Below, in pieces: positions 40,860 through 53,933 of a DNA stretch of 64,000 nt; the first letter of the stretch is position 1; the number at the start of each line of letters is the position of its first letter. This DNA comes from Echinarachnius parma (lineage: Eukaryota; Echinodermata; Echinoidea; Clypeasteroida; Echinarachniidae): contig JBAMJV010003787.1 of the NCBI GenBank assembly GCA_037951105.1, positions 1 through 64,000 of the forward strand, given 5' to 3'. A program made the translations under genes and the position numbers. The notes below the pieces were generated by a model that saw nothing but the letters and a program-made list of their open reading frames with translations, did no database searches and had not been told where the DNA came from.

Positions 40860-43370
40860 TGGAGGCTTGTTACAAGCAACATCATTTCATCTTGAATGGG
40901 TTATTAGATGTATGGATAGGTAAGTTCAAATTTATGTACTTTACATTCTGAAGCACATGTGGACAGATATTTATCTTCTTTTACAAATATTTTTTATAAG
41001 AGTATGGTTAAAGTTTTGTCTTGTAAAATCAATCACCTTTCAGTTGTATATTTTCTGGCCTTGTCTTGGACTGTGAAAAAAAAAAAGTGGTTTTGATGAC
41101 ACTTAGTTATTACAGTTTACTCGTCATCTAGTAGTTGAGATATTTCATACATAGTAATTCAGATACTAAATGTACTGTCTGTGAAGGTTTTGTGGGAAAG
41201 CATTTTGTATCACTCAATGATGATGGTTCTTTGTATTGTGTTACAAATGTTGTATGCTGTTGACTGTATAAACACATGTGAAGATTTTCTAAGCACTAGA
41301 TTCATTTCATGCACTCTTAAAAATGCAAAAGCACACAAGTTTTTCTCCTGGAGAGTGAAATGATTACACAATACAGTCATGATTTCTACTACAGTAGTTA
41401 ATTGGCAAATTAGGGTGTTTTTGTGCCTTTCTCAGATTCTACTGCAGATTTTATATTACATTTTAGATGTGCCTTTTTATGGAAGTTCACATAATTCCTC
41501 TACCTTCAGCTGTTTGAAGGAAAACGATCTCAATAGATTAGAGTGACTAAGCCTTTTCACATAAAAATGTCAAAATATATAATCAATATTGTCTTTCACT
41601 CTCACTCTTTTGATTGATGTTTTGAGATCATCTTGATTTTTGTTCAAGAGCTTTTTTTTTTTTACAGCTGGTAAATATATCACTTCTCGTGAATATTTTG
41701 ATGTATGGATACTCTGTAGTAAAGACGAGTACATTGCATTTGTAGTCTACGTGTACGACGCAGTATGTGATATGTTGTGTCCTGTAAAAATAATATTGCA
41801 GTAAACTTGGTTCAGTCGTTGAATGTGTGCTTGCAAATTTCTGGACATTAGTCTTGGTTTAGGGTTAGACTCTTCTCAGCTCCTGCCATGGTATGTCAAC
41901 AAATGTACACACATAGCATTAGAGTCAACTTTCACTGTTTATTTAGATTGTCAGGAATATTGATTACTTGATATTATCCAGTGGATTCTAATGAGTTGTT
42001 CCCACATATACTTTGTTAGATATTATGAAAAATGACCGTCCCCTATCAATATATTGTTTTATTATCGCCTTTTTTCTGAACCCAAAGGACACTTTCCCAC
42101 TTGTATACATTTGATATCATAAAGCATGAATTGATTTCAGAGTATTTAAAGAAGGGAAGTAAACATGTTCATAATAAGAGCACTCTGTCCATGAGAAATG
42201 AAAAATACCAAAATGATTTTATTTTTACAACTTGTGTGTGGCTTGCTATACAATTTTTTCCAGAAGTCTTTTCATTGCATTTCCAGTGTTATTTGCCGAT
42301 TGAATAGTAACATTTTAGGTTTAGATTCGTGCAGGTAGGGAGACAAATTATATGTCATCCATGTTTGGGATTGAACATTTAGGTGATGAACTGTGCTTTT
42401 TACCAATGAAATTTGGATTTTCTAATGATTATATATCGACGACAATATTCAAACATTCCATTCCATAATTTTGTACAAGGATTTCAAACTGGCCATAGTT
42501 TTCTATTTTGATAAAAACCTTCATTTAGTTGATCCTCGTCAAATGAGTATGCTATCCTGGGATATGCTATAAATATTGTTATGAATATTTAAAACGTCAA
42601 CGGTATAAATAATTCTGTCCAGATTTGATATCTTGTTGTTATAATGTAACTTACAACAGATTTCAATGATTAGTTGCTAGCATAGTGTTTGATTGTGTTT
42701 TATACCCACCATCTGTTCTGGTATGTGTCCATAATTTGCTGACAATTTAACTGGATTGCGTTAAGAGAGAAAAAAATTATATTATTTGAATTTTTGTTGT
42801 GACAGTATTTTTGAATTGCGATAAATAATTAATGTATGATGTAATGTTTGCACGATGAGTGTAAATGTGTTACACACGTGAAGCATAAATTAAAAAAACA
42901 GAATTGTATTTTTGTAAATAGAGTATTTGCAGAATATATCTATTAGAAGAATTATAAAGATATGAAAGATCAGATATGGACGGGGGAGTAGTATGAGGAA
43001 GAAAGAGAGTTGTATTTTGTACTAAATGTGATCATAGCGAAGACAAATATATTATGCGAGGTTACATTTTTTTTCTTTTTCACTCCTTATCTGTGCTGTG
43101 CTGCAGTGAGTAGTGATTTTAGCTGTAACTTTATTTAAAACAAACGTCGCTCATTTCATTCTCTCGATGTGTGTACGTACTGTAGCTTCTTCTGCTAAAT
43201 TAAATTGCATATATATGAATTTAATATTTCAATGATATCAATAATGAAATTTCACCCCTCTCGGCTGTTATAAATGTAAAGAAAGAAATGTACAATGCAT
43301 GCAAATGCAATGTAAGACAGACATGCTGGTATCAATGAAAATGCTAGCCTTTTTTACAAGACCTCACTTC
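40860..43370 (+). other. Repeat-poor AT-rich DNA, possibly the kinase 3' UTR or downstream
   Basis: About 2.5 kb with few repeats, no domain-bearing frame and an AT-rich texture like a long 3' UTR. No single polyadenylation signal can be singled out, so the transcript end is not called. Confidence 0.35.
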
Positions 43371-43378
43371 TGAATGGC

Positions 43379-43598
43379 AGGAACAATTAGTGGGTACCTG
43401 GTCTTGTGAAAATTAGCTTGGTCTTGGTGCACCCATAGGGTTGCCTGCTAGTATGCTCCCCGGGGAGTTGAGAATGTGTACAATATCATTGTGCGGGTCT
43501 GAACTGTACCAAATGACCAGGGATAATAATAAGCGCTTTGGGCACCTTATATTAGGTGGATATTGCGCAATATAAATATCCTATATTATTATTATTTA
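43379..43598 (+). mobile_element. SINE copy with (ATT)n tail
   Basis: Core TATGCTCCCCGGGGAGTTGA near 43452, then AATAATAATAAGCGCTTTGG and an ATT tail, as at 8690-8925. Confidence 0.65.
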
Positions 43599-43778
43599 TA
43601 ACAACTATCACACAAACAGCTTAGCCTTTCTGTCAGGGGGCTAGCTAGTCCGACACATCAGATAGACTCCCACCGTAGACCTGTGCGTTGTAGATCCTAA
43701 TTCGTTGGTGGCCAATACTGGGAGTTTACAAGAGTTTCCAGAGGCCCAATGATATTTATGGTGGCCATTAGCACTACA

Positions 43779-44118
43779 GGGGGGTGTTTCACAAAGATCC
43801 TAAGTTGATCTTAGCACTAAGATGGTCTTAAATATTATGGAAAGCCACTAGTGTCTTGAAACAGTTTTGTAAAAGTTATGTTGAAATGCATAACATATTG
43901 ATTCAATTCATACCATATCAAAGAGATTCATGATCTTCACATAAAATTCATGAAATCTCTTTGATAATTAGAAAATATATATAATTTGAATCAACATTTT
44001 ATGCATTTCAACATAACTTTTACAATAATGTTTCAAGACACTAATGGCTTTCCATAATATTTAAGACCATCTTAGTGCTAAGATCAACTTAGGATCTCTG
44101 TGAAACCCCCCCCCCCCC
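43779..44118. mobile_element. Palindromic MITE, GGTGTTTCACAAAGATCC family (copy 2)
   Basis: Long, nearly perfect arms (GATCCTAAGTTGATCTTAGC and complement) and an inner pair around ATGAATTTTATGTGAAGATC. Confidence 0.75.
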
Positions 44119-44825
44119 AGTTCATTCTGTATGCCCTGTATTCTTTCAACAGACATTCAGACGTGTGGCCTTGTCAAAAGGCTAATGAAATGCCAGTATT
44201 ACCGGTCATATATTACATGTAAATAAACAAAGAATTAGTAAAACCATTCTTCATTTATGTTTCCAACATTCCACGATTACTTAGTTAAAATTTGTGATGT
44301 AACTGTATTATTAAAAAAAGGTGTCTGCATGCATTGGAACTTCTGTACCAAAATTCATATCTTGCGACTAGGCCTAATTTTGCCCCCAAGATCCACGGAC
44401 GTGCTTCAGTAAGGAAAAATGGCCAGTACCAAAATACATTGTAGTTGTCAAATTGTCTTTTCTGTTTATAGTATCTCTTGCTTATGAAGTTCCTTTTATG
44501 GAGGTTAAAATTGAATTATCACAATTATGTCATTATTTTTTGGAGTGTATTTTTTTCTGTTTCTATTTGTACTTCAGGAAAGTAATTGTGATTTAATAAT
44601 TTCTTTGTTGTTTTTTCTTTCTTTTTGTGATACATGTCTAAATGAATTCTTGGTGTGCATTAAAAACTTGTTTATATCATTCTATAAACTGTATTTTACT
44701 TATTATCTATTTTTCTTTTGTGTTTGACATTTGTGTTTATGGTTGGTTGTTCGATTGTTAGCATTTGAGTGTTCTGATGCGAGTAACAGTCGACTATTAG
44801 ATATACAGAATACTGACAACATCTT

Positions 44826-45065
44826 AACAATAATAATAATGGCCACTTAAAAGTGTGCAGTCATGTCTTTCACCATGTGACACTCCTGGGGCTATTATTA
44901 CCCATGGTCATCAAGTACAATTCAAACCCACACAATGAGATTGCATACTTTCTCAAGTCTCAACTCCCCAGGGAGCATATACAATTTGCTGCCAATAGCA
45001 CAAGACTAATTAACACCCGACCAATGGTACCCATTTATACACCTGGGTAGAGATCGAGCAGCAAT
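44826..45065 (-). mobile_element. SINE copy, reverse orientation
   Basis: Complement of the same SINE: AATAATAATAATGGCCAC at the tail end, CTCAACTCCCCAGGGAGCAT core, and CCATTTATACACCTGGGTAG at the head. Confidence 0.65.
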
Positions 45066-45069
45066 TTCA

Positions 45070-45960
45070 TTTCAGTTTATTCAACCATAAAAAAACAGGT
45101 AATACAGAAATATTACATTACAAATTACAAATCAAACATACAATATTTTATGGTTTGGACTATTAAAAAAGCAAAGCTTGTGAGTAAATAGCCCAGTAAT
45201 ATACATTTAAACAGTTAAAATGCACAATTAAAAGTATAAAACACGACAAGCACACACAAGTAATTTCACTCACAGTCACACACATACACACATACACACA
45301 AGTGGAATATTTGCAAGGATGTATCTACACCTATGTTTATAATAATGTATAAACAATATAAGTACATGATAACGTAATACAAATTATAATACAAATAATT
45401 TCAATGTGTATAACAAAATTCATAAAAAAAAAAAACTTTCATAAATGTGGCATGTAATTCAAAAGGTACTCGCGACAGAGTTTTTTAAATTTGGTAATTG
45501 TAGTACTTAATTTTATAGATTCTTTGAGCATATTCCATTCCTTAACACCAATATAACTTACAGAGTTTAGAGAGGAAGTTAATCGAACTTTTGGTTGATG
45601 AAAATGATTGCGTTGTGTACAATACGAGTGAAAATTTGAGTTAACAAAAAACATATTGCAATATTTAGCTGGTAATAATCTAAATTGTATACTATACATA
45701 AATATTAATGTATTAAAAGCAATTAATTCATAAATGGGTAGAATGCGCAACTGTCTAAAGAGAGGGGTGCTAGGACAAGACCATGCAGATTTAGAAATAA
45801 TTCTTACTGCTTTCTTCTGGAGAATATATAATTTAGTGAGTTGAGTTTTATATGTATTCCCCCAAATATAATTACAGTAATTCAAATGTGGCATAACAAT
45901 ACTATTATATAACATATATAACATATTGTAAACAAAATAGTGGACTAAATTTATAAATTT
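45070..45960 (-). mobile_element. 5'-truncated LINE with a reverse transcriptase C-terminal fragment
   Basis: A - strand frame at 45439-45924 (161 aa) reads LYNSIVMPHLNYCNYIWGNT, then LYILQKKAVRIISKSAW and further PLFRQLRILPIYEL. This is the typical region downstream of the polymerase core in Jockey/CR1-like non-LTR elements. The core with YxDD is missing. The 3' UTR runs to about 45070, where an AATAAA is seen on the - strand. No intact element. Confidence 0.75.
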
Positions 45961-45964
45961 CTCC

Positions 45965-47281
45965 TAAAAATGATATTGGTACAAGGAATTAATTTGCATG
46001 GTGAATATTATGGTAGTTATATAGTTCTAAAAAGGAAGAGAGAAAGAGGTATGACGTGGTGTGGTGAGATTGGTAGAGCGCGTGCCTTCCAATCGTTTTT
46101 GTTGTTGAAAAAAAAAGGAATACATACTACACTACTGCACAGTACCGATATCTTGATGTAATGAATTCATGGGCTAAATACCATGTTATTTGATGTTAAT
46201 ATAAATGGGAATGGAAGTGCTTGGCCAACCCTATGTTGGTGCATGATAATGAATTGACATCAACTTCAAATTTATGTTATTGTTAGAAAGATGATAACAT
46301 ATAGTAAATCATATTTATTATAACCCTCACTGTTAATTGTGACACAACTATGGGGCATGGCAAACAAATTTAACAAAATTAATTACACAACAATAACAAA
46401 TGTAATGAACTACCTAATGCTCCCCCCCCACCAAAATAAGGTTGGTCAGTATTATATGTGTCCTTACACCACAAAACGACCAGTAAGTCTGGAAAAATGA
46501 TTATGCTGAATTAAAGTAGAAGTCATTACCTTCGAAATAGTATATAATTTGTGACGTTTGGACTATGCATGCAAACCCTCTCAAAATGAGTGCCCAAGAT
46601 TTGGAACATGGATGAAACAGTTGTAAAGTTAGGGAGAAAACGGCCCGCTTCAAAGATCGGCCTCCATTCAAGCGCTGTAATATGATCACGCTATATGGGC
46701 TATATCACGCTCTAATGAGAAATTCACCCTAGATTCAATGTTTAATAGTACATATATTTTTTTGGCTTGTATAATTGCTAGACTGTGACTTGCTGATTTG
46801 TGATATGCAGATCAAAATTGAACAATAATTAAAACATACACAAACAACAACATTGTGATTATGCAGGGAAATTCCCCTCTCAGACACATATAGTCTTTGA
46901 TCAATGCTTCATTGAAACAAATACTCGAGCAATAGAGAAAATCGTACATAGGAAAATGTTAGTTTATTGAATATTATATCAATATTGTCATTTTTGTGAG
47001 GCAACTAAAATATCTAGAAAACAATAAAATAATATACAACATGAGCAGCGCAGTAGCTAGCCTGCAAATATGTGTAGATAGGTCACCGTGTACCAGATAC
47101 AAAGCTAAGGGCTTTTAATCAAGACTACAATAGGAGACCAATTGCTGAAGCTGAATCATAAGTCTTTTTCAACAATTCTATTAATTGTGATAGAAGTTAG
47201 AACTTAATCGTCTGTTATAGTTTTAGCATGCACATGCTACTGATATTTATTGCAATACTTCAATGAACAAACGTGACGGAC
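45965..47281. other. Intergenic DNA upstream of POMT1
   Basis: AT-rich, with no supported gene. A tRNA-Gly-like half (46061-46096) and the presumed POMT1 promoter lie here, but no TATA box or other motif can be assigned. Confidence 0.45.
46061..46096 (+). other. tRNA-Gly(TCC)-like 5' half
   Basis: GTGGTGAGATTGGTAGAGCG followed by CGTGCCTTCCAATCG resembles the D arm and anticodon arm of a glycine tRNA. The T arm is missing, replaced by T-rich sequence. Probably a tRNA-derived relic rather than a working gene. Confidence 0.3.
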
Positions 47282-47293
47282 TAAATTTGTCAG

Positions 47294-47535
47294 ATGAAGA
47301 GAGAAATGGGACCGAATCGTGACGAAAATGTGCAGCAGAAGCAAGCAAAAAGTGAGCGGACCGTTACCGAGTCTCCAGCCGAGTCTGCTGGGGAGGTTTC
47401 CGCTCCGAATGGTGTCTTCTTCGCTGTTTCTCGCCCTCTCACTTTTACTGTAAAAGTCAATGTTTTGCTGACCGTGCTTACATTTTTGTCTTTTATTACT
47501 CACTTTTGGAGATTAGAAGAACCAAGAGGTGTTGT
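47294..47535 (+). CDS. POMT1: POMT1 exon 1
   Basis: Start ATG at 47294, donor GTAAGT at 47536, phase 2 out. A polar N-terminus (1-46) is followed by a first membrane segment ([20 protein letters not shown]) and [12 protein letters not shown]. Confidence 0.9.
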
Positions 47536-50500
47536 GTAAGTACTTTAAGTTTAACTACTTTTCTATTATCAATTTTGTTCAAATTTTGAAATTTAATCAC
47601 CTCTCAGTCTCAAGTACATTTGATCAATCAATAACCATGGTAACTATCTTTCATTTGTCTTTGCAATTTTATGATATTATTGATGAATCAAACATTATAT
47701 TTTAGATAAAGAAGACAAATCATATTTATATTCAGTCATATTAATCATTACTTTTGTTTGATAAGGTGTGATGATCGATGAGGCTCTCTTCGACTTCAGC
47801 CCGGGGTGTTTTCTTTGATGTGAAACATCCCTCTTTGATAATTAATGATGGCTGTCTATTTAGAAAAAAAAAGATATATTACAAATAATATTTGTGTCTA
47901 TGTGTAAGTTGGTTCTAGTGTCCAGAAATCAAATTGGTTATTTTAGATTTCATTTGACTATCAAAGTATTATATGAAGTGGTATATAAATATCAAATGAT
48001 TCAGAACTTCCTTATTTCTAAAATATCCAGGTTTGATGAGACTCACTTTGGCCTGTTCACAAGTTTCTACCTCCAGAGACTGTTCTTCTTTGATGTGCAC
48101 CCTCCCCTCGGGAAGATGTTGCTGGCGGCATTTGCCTACTCCGCAGGATTCAAGGGAGACTTCACGTTTGAAAATATTGGACAAGGTATAAACTGAACTA
48201 AGTACCGTAAACCGGGGTGACTTTGGCCACCGGGGTGACTTTGGCCACTTTTTTAGATGAATGTATTTTCATCAATCCTCACTTTTTAGAACAAATTTCT
48301 TATTTTCAAATACATTCCTATAGAAACAGAAATTAGTTCTAAAGAGTGAACATTGATGAAAATACATCCTTCTCAAAAAGTGGCCAAAGTCACCCCGGTT
48401 TACGGTAGTACAACATTTATAATTTTAAACAATCTTTATCACCCAGTGTGTCATGTAGACCAAAATCAAGATCCTAGTCCATGATGGAATTGATACAAAG
48501 AAAAAATGTTGAAAAGTTCTGTTCTTATATTGGGAAGTTATATACGGCCCAAAGCCACCAAACCCCAGACAACTTTGAACCCCGATTTCATGGAAATAAA
48601 GTAGCTTTATGAATGTAGAAAGAATTCATACCACATGTCAGAACACATCAAATAATACAAGCTTCTGTTCGTACATTTTCACAAAAATCAGTATTTTAAA
48701 CCATAGATAAGAAAATAAAGTAAAAATATAAATCTTTGTAATTTGTACCCCTGTACCCCTGTAGACTGCCAATATGGAAGCTGCGCTGCCCGCCTGCCTT
48801 GTGTAGAGTCTAAGTTGACTCCTCTCAGCTACCTGAAAGGGTTAGGTTCTGTCATACATTTACACAACTGTGTACTTTTTGAATAACCATGAGAGTGCAA
48901 TAACTAATTTTTTTTTTCTCTCTGTCCCAGAGTATCCATGTGAGCTGCCCATATGGCACCTGCGCTTCCTGCCTGCCCTGTGTGGGGCCCTGCTGACCCC
49001 CCTCAGCTACCTGATCTTAGAAGGGATGGGCTTTGGCCAGTGGACCTCAGCATTGGGTGCCCTACTTGTTCTCTGTGGTGAGTGTAGTTTAAAGATATCC
49101 TAGTCTGGGACTGAGATGAGACCAATACAGGAGGATCCTACACCTGGACTACCTGGTTCTAAAACGGTTTGGTTTTGGCCATTGGACTTCAGCTTCTGAT
49201 GAGATCGAGACAAGACCAGTACCAATACCAAGAAACATGGGCAGGAACTTGACGATGATTCCTTGCACTGCTCAAGTTATACAACCCAAAACCTTTCAAA
49301 ATATTAAAAATACCACCCCTTATGAGCTTATTATGTACAATTTTAGTAATTGTAAATTGTCTGATTTACGTTTGTGGTATTATCAAGTCATATGTGACTG
49401 GATATACCAAAATCCACCACTTGTCAGTCAAAATCAAAATTTAGATTGGCAAGCCATGAAAAAGGCCTCATCACAAGCTTTCATTTGATGCCTTCTTCTA
49501 AAATAACGGACAATATTTGGCAAAGATATGATTGTTTCAACTATACAAACATAAGTCTTTTACAGGTAAATTATGTGAACTTAAAATGCACATTTCTTAA
49601 AAACATGAATTACTGACAAGTGCAGGGTTTTGCTCTTTCCAGTCACATATTCTACTAGGATCGAAAATTTAGGCCCTATATTGACTCACATATATGTTTG
49701 CTATTATTCTTGATAGATAACTCCCTGCTGACCCAGTCCCGATACATCCTACTGGACACAATGCTTCTGTGCTTCGTTCTGCTGGCATCCCTTGCACTCC
49801 TCAAGTTCAGACAACACAAGGACAGGTCAGTATTATAATAACAATGAAGTGTGATTTCAAACATGAGAAATGTGTAAGCTTAGAAATGTGGTCTGTTTTT
49901 TGTTTCGTTTGTTGCTTTTCTATGTCAAGGAGAAATCATACTTTTACATAAATACATAGGATGGTGGTTTATGACTTTAATAATACCGATGTCAGTCTGT
50001 CACTGTGAATTTAAAGACCGAATGAAATGTAAATATGAATATAAAGTCATATCTATTTATTTTTCATAGGATGTGTTGTATGTATTTGTTTTAGGTGCAA
50101 GATACTAGAAAAAAGTAAATACAGATATTCTGTGCATTCATTTTGATTTTCTTCAATTATTTGTTATACTTATTCTGCATTCTGAAGGCCTTTCAGCAGA
50201 GAATGGTGGAGTTGGCTTGTATGTCTGGGAATCTTCATGACCTGTTTTTGCAGGTAAGTATTGTAAATTTGTAAACTATCCTGTAGCACTCTTGTAGAGC
50301 AGACCAGGCTAGTATGCTTCCCAGGAAGTTGAGATGATGCACAAGATAATTGTGTGGGGTTGAACTATTATTATTATTAAATTCCAATTAAAGCTTGTCA
50401 TTAATTACAGGTAATACCCACATTGTGCTTTAGTCAGAAGGATACATATATGTATACTGTTCATCAACTACTTGTGATGGCTCAAAATTTAGAATAGCCA

Positions 50501-53500
50501 ACCATTAGGGAAATAGTCTCCAATGGGAAGGAGGCATAACATTATTGAATACAATATTGGGATGAAAATAGATTTGATTACAGTATTATTTTATAAATAG
50601 ACGACATTCAGTAGTGTTTTAATGAGGCTTAACAGTTTAAACTTTTATAGGGCATACATTTTCGAAGATTTCATATATATATATATATGTGTTTGATAAA
50701 TGTAAAACATCATTCTAACTGTATTTCTTTCATTCTATGTAACAGCATCAAATACTCTGGGATCTTCACAGCACTTGTCATTATGGGGATTGTTCTAGCA
50801 GATTTCTGGCAGATAATTGGTGACAAAACTGTGTCAAATGTAAGTAAGAAATTCATCAAACTTTCATGCGTTAGATTTTGTTTTTGATTGGATTAAATGA
50901 TTTTGTTATTGTTGGAAGTAATTGATGAAGAATATGCAGTATTTTGGACAAATATTGCCATTCACTAACCTAGGATTTAGACAGAAATTGGAGTTGCTGT
51001 ATTTAAATGAAAACAAAACATACAAAGGCAGACTGTAAAGATTTAATCCATTATATGACAGGCATCATACTAAACCAATGAAAGGTAGATCATGATATCG
51101 AAATCCGGAATTGAATTGGACTGCATAATACAAAACATGAATTCTCCTTTCTGATTCTGATATGAGATATCTAGGCAAGTCTTTTCAAACACACGTTGCT
51201 GAAAGTGCTATTTCTTTCAGATCTTTGTTTGTTTGTGTTTATATACATGTGCCACAGCTTAGTATTCATCTCTCTGTTATCTTTCTAAGTAGACATTTGA
51301 GAAACAAGTACATTTTGACACTATTCTTTCTTCGTCCAGTCCCAACTATTTAAACAAACGTTGTTGTTCCTAGTTTGTCTTAAATAACCTGTTCTCTATT
51401 TCCAGTCTCATCTATTCAAACACACGATGGCAAGATTGCTACTCCTAGCTGGTCTTTCAGTGGTCCTATACACCTCAATCTTCTACATTCATCTGTTGAT
51501 ACTACATAAACGTTTTTCTGCTTGAAATATACTGTAGTATAGCGGACAGCACAATGAAAAAAAAAAAGAAGTTAAATGACATGTTACTCTCTATATTCAT
51601 TTTTTCCAGCCCGATCTGTTCAAACACACGTTGGCAAGATTGCTACTCCTAGCTGGTCTTCCGGTGGTCCTGTACACATCAATCTTCTACGTTCATCTGT
51701 CCATCCTTCATCGGAGTGGACCGCACAATAACCGTATGACCAGTGCCTTCCAGGCTTCTCTTGAAGGTGGTCTGTCTCAAGTCATACAGGGACAGCCTTT
51801 GGAAGTAGCTTATGGATCGCAGGTCAGTATAAGTCCCTATTAGATCATAATCAAACTCCCCTATTATAATAATTCTTGTCATCAAGTCTAGACTCGAGTC
51901 TATCTATTTTTACAAGTTATTTTGATGACTAGCATCTTCTAGGCTTCACGTGAAGATGGTCGTGTCTAAAGTCATACAGGGGCAACCCTTGGAAGTAGCT
52001 TATGGCTCGCAGGTCAGTATAATTCCCTATTAAATCATAATCGTAACTCCCTAATTATAATCATTGTATTAATCAAGTCTAGACCCAAGTCCATCTAGAT
52101 TACCCTACGACACACACACCTCATGGTTTGCTGGCTTCACTGGCATGCCAATACATACCCTCTGAGATACGCGTAAAACACAGGGAGCAGCCTACAGCAG
52201 CATTATGTCATACAAGTCACATACAAGCAATCTTTAGATAGGCAAATTATGAATTAATTAATTTATTTCATTTTCTTATCGTGTCTAGATCACCCTGCGA
52301 CACACACACATCATGGACTGCTGGCTCCATTCACATCCCAACACATACCCACTGAGATACTCAGAAGACAGGGGGAGCAGCCTACAGCAGCATTATGTCA
52401 TACAAGTCACATTCAAGCAATCTTTAGATACGCAAATTACGAATTAATTTATATTTCATTTTCTTATCGTGTCTAGATCACCCTGCGACACACACACGTC
52501 ATGGACTGCTGGCTCCATTCACATGCCAATACATACCCACTGAGATACTCGGAAGACAGGGGGAGCAGCCTACAGCAGCAGGTCACCTGCTACTCATTCA
52601 AGGTAACTCATTTTCATTTGTTTATTTGTGACGGGATATAGCAAAACTCTGCACTTGTCAGTAAAAATCACATTTCCATTTTGAAGCCTATAGAAAGGCC
52701 TCATCACAAGCTTTCATTTGATGATTTGTTTGAAAAAAGTGGACAATATTTCGGCAAAGATGTGATTGTTTCAATTTTACTATTACATTGTACATAAGCC
52801 TTTTACATACATTATGTGAACTTATAATGCCAATTTCTTCAAAATAAAAATTACAGACAAGAGCAGGGTTTTGCTTTATCCAGTCATATTTGTTGTATTA
52901 TTGTAAATAGTGTTACTTTATTTCATATCAATGGCATTCACTTATTGCTTCTTTTATTTTCGTGTTGCATTATAAACCTTCATGAGGTAACATTCTATAT
53001 TCACGTGTAAAAATCTTTCTGAATGCCATTTACAAAGTCTTTATTTCATTTATCATCTAACTCTGAATGAGTGTCGTTTGTTGCACTACATTTTCCTTAC
53101 GTTGTTAACAGTGGCATAGCATGGTCAGACTGATTTAGGGGTACACACCTTACGTATTTATTTATTTTTCCCACAGATTTTCCCCTTGTGGTTCTCATTT
53201 TTTTGGTCGAATTATTATTATTATTATTATTATTATTGTTATTTTATTGTTGTTGGGGGGGGGGGGGGGGGGCGGGCGGCGGCACGTGCCCCCTGTACCC
53301 CTCTGTGCACTTCCCCACCACCGTAGCTTCGCCACTGATTGTAATGAATAAATGTAATTTGACTAGTTGTGTACCTTTGATCACCTTTCTCGTCATATTT
53401 TGCATTTTTCGTTGTCTAGTTGGTGTTCAAAGCATATTTCTTGTAATTTCTTTTATCCGTAGGACATCAACAACTGGTGGGTAGTGAAAGATCCAGAGAA

Positions 53501-53877
53501 AGATGTGCTAGGTATTGATAGTCCCCCTAGGCCTGTGCGGCATGGAGACATCATACAACTCATACATGGTACTACAGGCAGAAGACTAAACAGGTAAATA
53601 TAATTATAATTCATCATTATCATGATATCACTCATTGGTTGGTAGCGAAAGATCCAGAAAAGGATGTGCTAGGTATTGACAGTCCCCCTAGACCTGTGAG
53701 GCATGGAGACATCATACAACTTTATGGTACTACGGGCAGAAGGCTCAACAGGTAATACACCAATTCATGAATAATTCCTCTTCCCAGTTGTTAGAGTTAT
53801 CATCGTCATCTCCTTCGTCTTAGTCATCATCATCATCGTCATCATCGTCATCATCATCTTCACCATCTTCATCTTAG

Positions 53878-53933
<56 letters not shown>

